DNA from: an uncultured Acidobacteriota bacterium | Lineage (GTDB): Bacteria > Acidobacteriota > Terriglobia > UBA7540 | DNA: 18,594 nucleotides | NCBI GenBank assembly: GCA_937900045.1 | Contig: CALCEB010000178.1 | Span: forward strand, 1-18,594 | Direction: 5' to 3' | Shown: piece by piece, positions 6,647 to 14,498 of the stretch | How positions within the stretch are numbered: position 1 is the stretch's first letter | Layout: every line of letters starts with the position of its first letter | Position numbers and translations under genes: made by a program | The notes under the pieces: generated by a model | What the model was told of the DNA's origin: nothing | What the model saw: only the letters and a program-made list of their open reading frames with translations | Databases searched by the model: none

Positions 6647-7389
6647 GACAACTGTCTTTGCGAGAAAGACCAATTCTGGCGGGACTCTACTTTTCAAAGT
6701 TTGACTCCGAGGGATTGCAGCGTCTCGGTTTCGACGGCTTCGCGCAAGCATTCAATGTAATCGGATCGGCGCTGGGCGTTCCGCCCGCGTCAGTAAAAAA
6801 TTACAGAGACGAATTTGATCCAATTTTTCCAAACAAGAGGAAGGGATGGCACAGGAGACCGGTTCGAGATTATTGCAGGGCCGTGCTTGATTCTTTCGGA
6901 GGCCTGAACTTGGAAGACTTTACAAGCCTGTTAAAACGCCTGATCTATAAGGAGCATGATCTCGATCTGCTCATGGAGGAGGTTGAAAGGGAGAAAGGGG
7001 AATATCTCTCTTTCGCAAAACGGCTAATGACAGGGCAAGCGGCCGAACAGTACTTCAAGTCAAAGTACAAAGAGGTCGGCTTCTTCAAGGACCTTGAGCT
7101 TGAAGACACGACCAGGCTTGGCTGCGGGTTTGACTTCAGGCTTCACTCTCCGAGCACCTTTTACGGGGTGGAAGTGAAGGGTTTAAGCGAAACGAGCGGC
7201 ACTATTGCGTTCACGGACAAGGAGCACGCGGTTGCTTCATTATTAAGGGAGAGATTTTTTCTGTATGTGGTAAAAAATTTTCGGGAAAGTCCGTTTCACG
7301 AGCTGTATCAAGATCCCCTAGATGGAAAACTCGTTTTTGACAGAGTCGAACAAAAAGCGGTTCAAATAAGTTGGACAACAAGGCTTTGA
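6643..7389 (+). CDS. Putative type II restriction endonuclease, DUF3883/PD-(D/E)XK nuclease domain
   Basis: This 248-residue protein has two parts. Residues about 1-85 (LAGLYFSKF, LGF, ASVKNYRDEFDPIFPN, GWHRRP) look like a DNA-binding module often found ahead of such nucleases (family recollection). Residues about 130-215 carry a DUF3883-like nuclease core: GQAAEQYF with Glu135, TRLGCGFDF with Asp164, YGVEVKG with Glu177 and Lys179, then TDKEHAVA and a RFFLYVV strand. Asp164 and Glu177-x-Lys179 fit a PD-(D/E)XK active site, and none of these is missing. The ATG overlaps the methyltransferase stop by ATGA. Its codons are visibly more AT-rich than the flanking genes, in keeping with horizontal acquisition. 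Next to vsr and a methyltransferase, a type II restriction role is the best reading. The target is unknown. Confidence 0.75.
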   Translation: MRQLSLRERPILAGLYFSKFDSEGLQRLGFDGFAQAFNVIGSALGVPPASVKNYRDEFDPIFPNKRKGWHRRPVRDYCRAVLDSFGGLNLEDFTSLLKRLIYKEHDLDLLMEEVEREKGEYLSFAKRLMTGQAAEQYFKSKYKEVGFFKDLELEDTTRLGCGFDFRLHSPSTFYGVEVKGLSETSGTIAFTDKEHAVASLLRERFFLYVVKNFRESPFHELYQDPLDGKLVFDRVEQKAVQISWTTRL

Positions 7390-7568
7390 CCGTTGCGGCG
7401 AAGCGCAAATGTGGCCGGTAGTGTTCGTAACATGACTGCCCAACCAGTGATGTACACGAAGCGTCCCTGCGGTGGGCAACAGGACGCCTCAGGAAATATT
7501 CCGAGACGCATGGAACTCACGGTCGGGCGGGATTCCTGAGATGCGGAAGAAGTCTTGAGGTGAATGAA
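7390..7568. other. Spacer downstream of the nuclease gene
   Basis: This is 179 nt with no recognisable gene, terminator or repeat. A purine-rich CTTGAGGTG at its right end could serve as the ribosome binding site for the small frame that starts at 7569. Confidence 0.3.
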
Positions 7569-7790
7569 ATGAGTATTCGATTTGAAAGAGGGTTTCTCGG
7601 GAGGCACGAAACATGGCCCGGAATCGACGTCCAGTTCAGACGGGCCTTGGACCGATTGCCGGAGCCGGTCGTCGCATCCAGGGCAGGGCTGATACCCTCT
7701 GACGAGATCGATGCGAACCCGCCCCCGAGGGGACTGACGGCAAGGCAGCTCCTCCGTTGGTACCGCGGCCTGTCGGTGCGCCTAAGATAG
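7569..7790 (+). CDS. Small hypothetical protein, possibly a truncated DNA-binding fragment
   Basis: This is a 73-residue frame with ATG at 7569 and a GAGG eight bases upstream (an in-frame GTG at 7560 overlaps that site). I do not recognise the protein as a whole. The C-terminal segment GLTARQLLRWYRG resembles the first helices of a small winged-helix-type module (xVRELLxWFG...RRG) seen near CBS-domain and restriction-related proteins, but the expected continuation is absent because the frame stops nine residues later. The next frame (from 7804) begins almost at once in a different register, so a frameshifted or decayed gene spanning 7569-8133 is possible. It is equally possible that this is not a gene. 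Confidence 0.3.
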   Translation: MSIRFERGFLGRHETWPGIDVQFRRALDRLPEPVVASRAGLIPSDEIDANPPPRGLTARQLLRWYRGLSVRLR

Positions 7791-7803
7791 TGTACCGCCG
7801 ACT

Positions 7804-8133
7804 TTGTGGGTCTACGCATCGAAGGCGACCTTCGATGGGGTGATTTACGTGTATCAGTCTCACAGGAACACTGGCAGGGAGAAGCTGAAGCGAGACATGG
7901 AGGTGGGTCATCTATTCTTCGACCACCGGAACAGCCTGCGACAAGTAGACCTCCGCTACGCCCACAGTAGCTCGATGAAGCAGTTTTTCGCCAAGTGGCT
8001 TGAAGACTACCCCGATCCCTACCCCCAGCGATACCGAAAGAACATCCCCTTCGGATGGATCGAGGAAAGCGGAATACTGCTCATGACGTTGACTGAGGGG
8101 GAGGTTACCTACCCCAACACAGCAACCAGCTAA
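7804..8133 (+). CDS. Hypothetical protein, possibly 3' part of a broken gene
   Basis: This 109-residue frame contains protein-like segments (FDGVIYVYQSHRNTGREKL, MKQFFAKWLEDYPDPY, GWIEESGILLMTLTEGEV), with alternating hydrophobic strands and charged helices, and no signal or membrane segment. I recognise no family. The only in-frame start is TTG at 7804, without a ribosome binding site, and the frame is open back only to a TAA at 7783-7785. That favours the 3' part of a frameshifted or truncated gene. It sits between the restriction module and modA and is more likely associated with the former. The opposite-strand frame over this area runs into modA and looks like a shadow. Confidence 0.35.
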   Translation: MWVYASKATFDGVIYVYQSHRNTGREKLKRDMEVGHLFFDHRNSLRQVDLRYAHSSSMKQFFAKWLEDYPDPYPQRYRKNIPFGWIEESGILLMTLTEGEVTYPNTATS

Positions 8134-8223
8134 TTCCCCCGTTGCCTCGCAGGACGATTGCTTGATAATCACCACAAAATTGAGTAGATTGGGTGTCGTA
8201 AACCGTATTGAATTGTTGACCTC

Positions 8224-9048
8224 GTGAGGTCTCATCGCTTGCGACAGGCCTGGCAAAGACGATCGCAAAAGTTTGGCAAACTGTGGACGCTCCGGGCGTT
8301 GGTCCTCGTGGCGCTTTCCTACCTCGCTGGTCCTCAATGCACACAAGCAGCCGGTTCTCAAATTTTGGTTTCAGCCGCGGTCAGCCTTAAGGAGGCTTTC
8401 AACCAGATCGCGATTCTTTACAAGCAGCAATCAGGAACCCGGATAACTTTCAATTTTGGCGCTTCCGGTGAGCTTGAGAAGCAAATCGAGGCGGGAGCGC
8501 CCGTGGATGTTTTTGCGAGCGCCGGTGAAAAAGAAATGCAGGAGCTTCAGACAAAGGGGCTGATCGATCCGTCCACCAAAGCGGACTTCGTCCGCAATTC
8601 GCTGGCGCTGGTTGTGCCCGCTGGCTCCGGGAGCCGCATTCATTCTTTCCGGGATCTCGCGCCGCCGCAGGTGAAACTGATCGCGATCGGGAATCCGAGG
8701 ACGGTTCCGGCGGGGCGGTACGCGAAGCAATTGCTGGTCAACGAGCACCTCTGGCCGCAAATTCACTCACGGCTGGTTTTTGCAGAGGATGTCCGCCAGG
8801 TCCTTGACGACGTGGATCACGGCGAAGTTGATGCTGGGATTGTCTACGCCACGGATGTGGAAATTGCTCACGGCAAAGTTTCCGTTGCGGCGCGCGCTCC
8901 AAGCGGCGATTATGGACCCATTCTCTATCCCATCGCTGTGGTCAAAGGCAGCGGCAACGCCGCCGGTGCACGAGGGTTTGTTAAATTGGTTTTAAGTTCC
9001 AGCGGAATGAATATTCTGAAGAAGTTTGGATTTCTTCCTGCGAAGTAG
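8224..9048 (+). CDS. modA: Molybdate ABC transporter, substrate-binding protein ModA
   Basis: This periplasmic molybdate/tungstate-binding protein (274 residues) delivers oxyanion to the ModBC transporter. Hallmarks are ILVSAAVSLKEAFNQIA at the mature N-terminus, FNFGASGELEKQIEAGAPVD with DVFASAGEKEM after it, the conserved IGNPRTVPAGRYAKQLL segment, and DAGIVYATDVEIA near the C-terminus. The signal peptide is visible (basic N-region, LRALVLVALSYLAG core, probable cleavage after the CTQAAG stretch). The start is uncertain: GTG 8224 has no clear Shine-Dalgarno sequence and leaves a long 20-residue basic N-region, but no better in-frame ATG is present. It is the first gene of a modABC operon, with the modB start 3 nt after its stop. 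In the 90-nt upstream spacer I see neither a molybdenum-cofactor riboswitch fold nor a confident ModE site. Confidence 0.95.
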   Translation: MRSHRLRQAWQRRSQKFGKLWTLRALVLVALSYLAGPQCTQAAGSQILVSAAVSLKEAFNQIAILYKQQSGTRITFNFGASGELEKQIEAGAPVDVFASAGEKEMQELQTKGLIDPSTKADFVRNSLALVVPAGSGSRIHSFRDLAPPQVKLIAIGNPRTVPAGRYAKQLLVNEHLWPQIHSRLVFAEDVRQVLDDVDHGEVDAGIVYATDVEIAHGKVSVAARAPSGDYGPILYPIAVVKGSGNAAGARGFVKLVLSSSGMNILKKFGFLPAK

Positions 9049-9051
9049 TGA

Positions 9052-9714
9052 ATGATCTGGTCCGCTTTCAAGCTCTCACTCCGGGTCGTCAGCCTGGCCA
9101 CGCTTCTCGTGGGCGTTACGGGAACTGCCTTCGGCTTCCTTCTTGCCAAACGGGAGTTTCGCGCCAAGGAGCTCTTGGATTCCGTCCTGACGCTTCCGAT
9201 GGTGCTCCCGCCCACCGTCACGGGCTATTACCTTATCCTGCTTCTCGGCCGGCGCGGATGGCTGGGGCGTTACATCTATAGGATGACCGGATGGAGCGTC
9301 GCATTCACCTGGGAAGCCGCGGTGATCGCGGCGACGGTGATGGCCTTCCCCATTATGGTGAAGTCCGCGCGGGCGGCCATCGGGTCCGTCGACTCGCGCT
9401 ATGAGATGGTTTCGTTCAGCCTGGGGAAGGGCGAATTTGAAACCTTCTTTCGCGTCACGCTGCCGCTGGCGATTCGCGGCCTGGTGGCAGGACTGGTGCT
9501 GAGTTTCGCGCGAGCCCTTGGCGAGTTCGGCGCCACCCTCATGTTGGCTGGAAATATCCCTGGAAAAACCCAGACCATGCCCCTGGCGATTTACGAAGCG
9601 TTCATTTCGGGCGACGACCGCGAGGCGCAATTCCTCGCTGTGATTCTGACCGTAACCTCCGTCGCCGTGATCTACCTGACAAATCTCCTGAGCCATAGCG
9701 GCGACAGAGCCTGA
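9052..9714 (+). CDS. modB: Molybdate ABC transporter, permease ModB
   Basis: This inner-membrane permease (220 residues) has the binding-protein-dependent transport fold, with about five hydrophobic helices. The N-terminal VVSLATLLVGVTGTAFGFLL helix, the LDSVLTLPMVLPPTVTGYYL segment, and the coupling (EAA-like) loop around SLGKGEFETFFRVTLPLAIR leading into ALGEFGATLMLAGNIPGKTQ are characteristic of ModB. The protein pairs with ModC to move molybdate delivered by ModA. The start at 9052 follows the modA stop by 3 nt; a GTG at 9048 is in another frame. The 3-nt gap and the same to modC indicate one transcript with coupled translation. Length is normal and no defects are seen. Confidence 0.95.
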   Translation: MIWSAFKLSLRVVSLATLLVGVTGTAFGFLLAKREFRAKELLDSVLTLPMVLPPTVTGYYLILLLGRRGWLGRYIYRMTGWSVAFTWEAAVIAATVMAFPIMVKSARAAIGSVDSRYEMVSFSLGKGEFETFFRVTLPLAIRGLVAGLVLSFARALGEFGATLMLAGNIPGKTQTMPLAIYEAFISGDDREAQFLAVILTVTSVAVIYLTNLLSHSGDRA

Positions 9715-9717
9715 TCC

Positions 9718-10803
9718 ATGTTGAGCGTTAACTTCCAAAAAGAGTTCAGGAATGGCGGCGGAAGGAGCTTCAAACTGGACGTAGCCTTCACGGTGAATCA
9801 CGCGTTGACGGTTTTGTTTGGACCTTCGGGTTCCGGCAAGACCACCATTCTACGTTCTATTGCGGGCGTGGTGGTTCCCGACTCGGGAAAAATCGCCTTA
9901 GGAGACCGGGTGTATTTCGACTCCTCGGCGCGCCTGAACGTTCCGATGCGGCATCGGGAAGTGGGATTTGTATTTCAAGACTCCTTATTGTTTCCTCATC
10001 TTACGGCAGAAGCGAACGTGCTCTATGGGATGAAATCCGGAAAAGACCGCGAAAAGCGAAAACGAGTTCAGGAATTATTGGATTTGTTCGGGATTCTGCA
10101 CACCCTGGAACGCTTCCCCCGCGAGCTTTCCGGGGGGGAGCAGCAGCGGGTCGCCCTGGCGCGGGCTCTGGCATCTCAGCCGGCTCTGGTGCTGCTGGAT
10201 GAGCCGCTCTCTGCGGTTGACGTCTCAACACGGTCACGCTTGCTTCAAGAAATTGTGGAAATGCAGAGACGATCGAATATCCCTTTCATCCACGTCACGC
10301 ACAACGCCACCGATGCAGTTCGCGCCGGAGATTGGGTCTTAATCCTGGACCAGGGCAGGATTGTCCAGGAAGGATTACCCCTGGAGGTTTTCAATTCCCC
10401 CCACAGCGTTCGATTGGCTCGTGCTGTGGGCACAGAAAATATTTTCGCCGGCACGGTTCTCAGCCAAAGCGGAGACGACGGTATCTCGCTTTTGGACCTG
10501 AAAGCGTGCCAGCTCGCCGTCAGCTTCAACGGGCTTGCGCCCGGAACGCCGGCTACGATCGGCATCCGCGCGGAGGACATCATCGTGTGCCGCGAAAGGA
10601 TTACTCAGACGAGCGCCCGGAATCTTCTGCAAGGAATCGTGAAGACCATGATCCCGGACGGAAGCAAGATGGAACTCGTGGTGGACTGTGGCGTCGATTT
10701 TAAGGTGAGCATTACACGGCAAGCGGTCATGAGCTTGTCTCTCCAACCGGGCGCGGTGGTTTACTTGCTCATTAAAGCCAGCGCTTGCCATACGCTGAGC
10801 TAG
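9718..10803 (+). CDS. modC: Molybdate ABC transporter, ATP-binding protein ModC
   Basis: This 361-residue ATPase powers molybdate import. Its nucleotide-binding elements are in order and intact: Walker A GPSGSGKTT (35-43), the Q-loop region FVFQDSLLFPHLTAEANV, signature LSGGEQQRVALARAL (from 137), Walker B LVLLDEPLSAVD (Asp161, Glu162) and the switch HVTHN with His195. The C-terminal third (about 235-361) is a MOP/TOBE-like oxyanion-binding domain, with IGIRAEDIIV and the NLLQGIVKTMIPDGSKMELV strand set. In related proteins this domain senses molybdate. It is the last gene of modABC and is followed by a convergent receptor gene 62 nt away. Assignment to molybdate rather than sulfate or iron rests on the ModA and ModB neighbours and the MOP-type tail. 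Confidence 0.95.
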   Translation: MLSVNFQKEFRNGGGRSFKLDVAFTVNHALTVLFGPSGSGKTTILRSIAGVVVPDSGKIALGDRVYFDSSARLNVPMRHREVGFVFQDSLLFPHLTAEANVLYGMKSGKDREKRKRVQELLDLFGILHTLERFPRELSGGEQQRVALARALASQPALVLLDEPLSAVDVSTRSRLLQEIVEMQRRSNIPFIHVTHNATDAVRAGDWVLILDQGRIVQEGLPLEVFNSPHSVRLARAVGTENIFAGTVLSQSGDDGISLLDLKACQLAVSFNGLAPGTPATIGIRAEDIIVCRERITQTSARNLLQGIVKTMIPDGSKMELVVDCGVDFKVSITRQAVMSLSLQPGAVVYLLIKASACHTLS

Positions 10804-10860
10804 GTTGCCCGGCTGCGGTCAGTGCGCGTCGGGGCGCAGCAATCAGCCATGCCCTCAAAG

Positions 10861-10878
10861 GCTGATCACCAAATCAGC
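10861..10878. terminator. Possible weak bidirectional stem-loop between convergent genes
   Basis: GCTGAT and ATCAGC pair around a 6-nt loop, extended by AAA/TTT beyond a one-base bulge. It overlaps the last codons and stop of the minus-strand receptor gene and lies just after modC. The T-tract is only three bases, so it is at best a weak terminator. Confidence 0.25.
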
Positions 10879-13800
10879 TTTAGTCCAAACTGAATCTGGC
10901 GCGAAGTCGTGGACGTGCTGGTGATTACTCCTGCGGCAGTGGATGGAATCCCCGCAGGCGACGTGAACACGATCAGGTTTGGTGTATTGAAATTGGCATG
11001 GTTCAAAACGTTGAAGAATTCGGCGCGGAATTGGAGGTCTAACTTCTCTGAAAGTTTCGTGTCCTTAAGTAAAGAGAAGTCAAACGTTGCCAGTCCCGGG
11101 CCAATATAAGTATCCCTGCCAACGTTTCCGTAGGTTCCATTGGGTGGGACGGTGAAGGCGTTGGGATTGAAATACTCGTTGGGACTCCCGATTATCACTG
11201 GGCCGGTGAAGGCCGGATTCAATGACGGGCGATCCGGGTTGCGCGTGTCCCCATTATTGGAAGGGTTAAAGCTGAGTTGCGGTGTGAATGGGAAACCGGA
11301 CTGCAAGGTCAGTATGGTATTCAGGCTCCAGCCACTGACCAGGGCATTGCTTGCGCCGCTCAGCCCGCTCAAGAAGGTTTCTCCATGTCCGAACGGCAGT
11401 TCGTAACTTCCGTTAACCGCAGCGGCGTTGCGAACGTCAAAAGTGGATAGACCCCAGTCCATGCCCAGGTTTCCAGGGTCCATGACGAGTCCGGGTGCAT
11501 TGGACGCGGCGCTGCCATTCAAGGTGTCGCCGTTATCCAGGCTCTTTGACCACGTATAGGAGCCTTGCAAGGCCAGGCCCTTGCTGAAGCGCCGGTTCAA
11601 TTCGGCCTCGAAAGCGTTGTAAGAGCTGTCGCCCTCGGAAAACCAACTCCAGGTATTGGCAAGCGCCGGATTCGCCAGGGGAGCATCTTTGGGGTAGAAG
11701 ATGGTCCCGGAGGGCAGGGAAGCGGGACAAGGCGCCGCCGGGCAAAGTGATGGAAATGGCTCATTGGCGTCGATGCTCACAATTTCGTGATAGCCGTGGG
11801 AGCCGGCGTAACCGGCGCTCAAAACCGTATTGGGCGAGAGCTGCTGTTCAATCTTAAAAGTGTAGGTCGCAATTGTGGGCGTTTGCAGGTTGGGCTGAAC
11901 CCCCGCGGGCGCCACCTTCGCTCCCGCGGGCAGAGGAGAGCCGGGAGTGATCAGGAGTTGCGACACCGGAATATCCTTGATGCTGAACGTGGTGTTGAAC
12001 GGAGCATTCTGGTCCAGGCGGTAACCCAGGGCGTCTTGCAGATCGTCGTAAAGGCCGAAGCCGGCGCGAATCACGGTGTTGCGATGGCCGGCCGGACTCC
12101 AAGCCAAGCCGACCCGCGGTTCGGGCAGGAATTTGGCGTTGTTCGCGGTGAAAGCGGAATTCCCAACCTGTGGCTGGGTTTGAATGATTCCATCTTGAAA
12201 CACAAAATTTGCCGCTCGCCCATCGGCTTCGTTCCAGCCGTTGGTGAACTCGTCGCGGAAGCCCAAAGATAGCGTCAAGTTGTGTTTCAGCTTCATAGCA
12301 TCCTGAACAAAGAGCGCGCCTTCGAGCGAACGCCAGCCGAGCGGTGTGGCCGTAGGAACCGCCAGGAAATTGGTGACATTGCCCTCCAGGAAGCTGGTCA
12401 GGCTTGAAAACGTAGCCTGTCCATATTGGGTGAGGGCCAGATTCTCATTCGACCGGATTTGCTGGAACCACGCTCCCGCATCGATCTGGTTTACTCCGCG
12501 CGTGATGGAGACCTGATCTTCATAGGTAAAGAGATTCCGGGCAATCCGCAAATTGCTGCCGATATTGCTGCCTGCCAGGCTGATCTGGCTTGCGGAATTG
12601 GGTGACGCGCTGCCGCCGATCACCAAAGCGCCCATCGGACGTCCTGCGATAAACCCCGGAACGTTTACGGTTGGCTCACCCGTGTAGAAATATGAGCCGC
12701 GGGAAAAGCCGATCAGGGCCGTGTTCACCACCGTGGGTGAAAAGATGTGGGTTTCGCGCAGGCTCAGGACTTGCTCCCGGAGGCTTTCGAGGTCCAGACT
12801 CAAGGGGTTGAGGGTGGGCGTCACATCGGCGCTGTCATCGATGGTGTAGGCGCCGCTCAATGAATCCTTTTCGGAGAAGGTGTGATCGATGCGAGTGGTG
12901 CCGAAGTCCTCGTGGATGGTTTGCAAGGGGTGGCTGAAGGCCTCGGCAATCCCCCCGCCCAGTTCCGGTCCATTCTGCACCGGCCAGAGCGATAACAGCG
13001 GCGCAACCCCGGGCGCAACCCCCACATTCAACAGATTCCCATTGGCGCCGGGCAACAGGCCGTTGCGGGCGTTATTATCGGGCACCAGCGTCACGTCGCT
13101 CAAACCCAATCGTTGGCGGAAGCCTTCGTAATTGCCAAAGATGAAAGTTTTGTCTTTTTCGATGGGTCCGCCCAGGGATCCGCCAAACTGGTTTCGCTCA
13201 AAGGGCGGAATGGATCCGTGGTCAAAAAAATTACGAGCGTCGAGGGCGCTGTTCCGTAAAAATTCATATGCGGTTCCGTGAAACTGATTGGTTCCGCCTT
13301 GCGTGACGATGGCTACCTGCGCTCCGGGACGCTTGCCATATTCGGCGGGGTAAGTGTCCGTCAACACATTGAATTCCCGGACGGCGTCAACGCCCAGCAG
13401 CAGGCCGCTGGTGCCTCCGGGCTGCATATCAATCTCCGCCGCGCCGGTGTACTCCACGCCATTCAGCAAAAACAGATTTTCCTGGGGCCGGTGGCCGGAG
13501 ACTGCGAACATGTTCCCCACGGCCGAATTCGAGACGCCCACGCCTCCCGTCCTCTCCCATGTGTAATTGACGATGCCAGGGTCCAGGGTCAGAAGCTCAT
13601 CGTAACTGCGGCCATTCAACGGCAGGTCCTTTACTTGGCGTTCTCCCACCAAGCCGGAAATTTCCGTGGTAGTGGCGCTGACTTCCGGCGGTTCTCCCGT
13701 AACCGTGACCTGTTGCCGGACTTCTCCCAGTTCCAGGGTCAAATTGACCACCGCCTCCTGACCCACCGCTAGGGTGATGCCTTGGTGGATTTCCGAGCGG

Positions 13801-14072
13801 AAGCCGCTCTTCTGGGCGGTCAGGGCATACTTGCCAACCGGCAATGATGCCAGATCGTATTGGCCTTCGAAGCCGGTCACGGTCTTGCGGATTAATCCTG
13901 TGTCAGCATTCTTGGCCGTGACCTTGACTCCCGGCAAGGCCGCCCCCGACTGATCTTGAGCCGTGCCGGAAATGGACGCGAACACTTGGGCGCGGGCCGG
14001 CCGCAATGATCCCGCGAACCCCACCACCAGCCAAAGTCCACAAGTGATGAAACGCCTGGCATCCCATGACAT
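10866..14072 (-). CDS. Oar-like TonB-dependent receptor with carboxypeptidase-regulatory-like domain
   Basis: This large outer-membrane protein (1,068 residues) has a signal peptide over residues 1-29 (basic start, CGLWLVVGFAGSL core, ending ARAQ). A beta-sandwich carboxypeptidase-regulatory-like domain runs from about 30 to 117 (SISGTAQDQSGAALPGVKVT through VGKYALTAQKSGF). A plug region begins near VKDLPLNGRSYDELLTLDPG, and a long beta-barrel ends in FRAEFFNVLNHANFNTPN and a C-terminal Trp suited to Bam recognition. Such receptors import large ligands or act in adhesion and biofilm; the ligand is unknown. The ATG at 14072 is chosen over an upstream TTG at 14114 because AGAGGAA sits seven bases before it and the signal peptide then has normal length. 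A sigma70-type promoter lies about 170 nt upstream. No TonB box is obvious. It is divergent from a related receptor. Confidence 0.92.
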   Translation of the reverse strand: MSWDARRFITCGLWLVVGFAGSLRPARAQVFASISGTAQDQSGAALPGVKVTAKNADTGLIRKTVTGFEGQYDLASLPVGKYALTAQKSGFRSEIHQGITLAVGQEAVVNLTLELGEVRQQVTVTGEPPEVSATTTEISGLVGERQVKDLPLNGRSYDELLTLDPGIVNYTWERTGGVGVSNSAVGNMFAVSGHRPQENLFLLNGVEYTGAAEIDMQPGGTSGLLLGVDAVREFNVLTDTYPAEYGKRPGAQVAIVTQGGTNQFHGTAYEFLRNSALDARNFFDHGSIPPFERNQFGGSLGGPIEKDKTFIFGNYEGFRQRLGLSDVTLVPDNNARNGLLPGANGNLLNVGVAPGVAPLLSLWPVQNGPELGGGIAEAFSHPLQTIHEDFGTTRIDHTFSEKDSLSGAYTIDDSADVTPTLNPLSLDLESLREQVLSLRETHIFSPTVVNTALIGFSRGSYFYTGEPTVNVPGFIAGRPMGALVIGGSASPNSASQISLAGSNIGSNLRIARNLFTYEDQVSITRGVNQIDAGAWFQQIRSNENLALTQYGQATFSSLTSFLEGNVTNFLAVPTATPLGWRSLEGALFVQDAMKLKHNLTLSLGFRDEFTNGWNEADGRAANFVFQDGIIQTQPQVGNSAFTANNAKFLPEPRVGLAWSPAGHRNTVIRAGFGLYDDLQDALGYRLDQNAPFNTTFSIKDIPVSQLLITPGSPLPAGAKVAPAGVQPNLQTPTIATYTFKIEQQLSPNTVLSAGYAGSHGYHEIVSIDANEPFPSLCPAAPCPASLPSGTIFYPKDAPLANPALANTWSWFSEGDSSYNAFEAELNRRFSKGLALQGSYTWSKSLDNGDTLNGSAASNAPGLVMDPGNLGMDWGLSTFDVRNAAAVNGSYELPFGHGETFLSGLSGASNALVSGWSLNTILTLQSGFPFTPQLSFNPSNNGDTRNPDRPSLNPAFTGPVIIGSPNEYFNPNAFTVPPNGTYGNVGRDTYIGPGLATFDFSLLKDTKLSEKLDLQFRAEFFNVLNHANFNTPNLIVFTSPAGIPSTAAGVITSTSTTSRQIQFGLKLIW

Positions 14073-14242
14073 CGATCGATTCCTCTTCTTCGCGTTATGA
14101 CTCTCTGAACTCAATTCGGCGAGGTCTTAGCCCGGCCTGGCTCACAGAAACGCAGCAGTCATGAATTCGCTTGCACGCCTCCGGCTTTTCAACGCTCCCG
14201 GTGTCCAGCAAACCCTGGTGTCAAATAAGCCGGAATCACCAC

Positions 14243-14271
14243 TTATAACGCGATGATATGGTTTTAGTCAA
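14243..14271 (-). promoter_or_regulatory. Sigma70-type promoter for the minus-strand receptor gene
   Basis: Read on the minus strand, TTGACT (14271-14266) and TTATAA (14248-14243) are separated by exactly 17 nt, close to the TTGACA/TATAAT consensus. The 5' leader to the ATG at 14072 would be about 165 nt, which is long enough for post-transcriptional control, though no known structure is recognised in it. Confidence 0.55.
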
Positions 14272-14296
14272 GTGAATAAGACACATTGATATGGTT
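14254..14296. repeat. 10-bp direct repeat overlapping the receptor promoter
   Basis: TGATATGGTT occurs at 14254-14263 and again at 14287-14296, a start-to-start distance of 33 bp, about three helical turns. The first copy lies inside the minus-strand promoter spacer, so a protein bound to both copies would cover that promoter. It is a candidate operator only. Confidence 0.4.
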
Positions 14297-14404
14297 ATAT
14301 CCACTTTGATCGCCGATAAACCCGGCCTTTGACAAGCCTTGAAGCGGCGCGGCGGGCAGGTGATAACCATAAAAATAATGAGTCACCACGGCGGCCTTTA
14401 ATCC

Positions 14405-14431
14405 TTGACAAGCGGCCCTCCTTACTATAGC
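14405..14431 (+). promoter_or_regulatory. Possible promoter for the plus-strand receptor gene
   Basis: A perfect TTGACA (14405-14410) is followed after 15 nt by TATAGC (14426-14431). The -35 is ideal, but the spacing is short and the -10 is only fair, so it is a tentative call. It lies about 70 nt before the ATG at 14499. Confidence 0.3.
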
Positions 14432-14498
14432 TTTTGGGCATTCTAGTAGTGTTTGGGGTCGGGTCCAAAAGCAACTTCCGGGTTATGAGGAGAACAAT

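Larger units (their letters stand above)
14073..14498. other. Shared divergent control region of the two receptor genes
   Basis: This 426-nt non-coding region separates two receptor genes read in opposite directions. It holds a minus-strand promoter (14243-14271), a 10-bp direct repeat (14254-14296), a weaker plus-strand promoter candidate (14405-14431) and, at its right end, the GAGGAG ribosome binding site of the plus-strand gene. A short TTTGACAAGC/CTTGACAAGC duplication (around 14328 and 14404) is also visible. No small gene or RNA could be supported. Confidence 0.55.

Noticed and set aside
8134..8223. Possible molybdenum-cofactor riboswitch or ModE site before modA
   Set aside because: The 90-nt spacer is too short for the riboswitch and shows no matching paired elements or convincing ModE half-sites.
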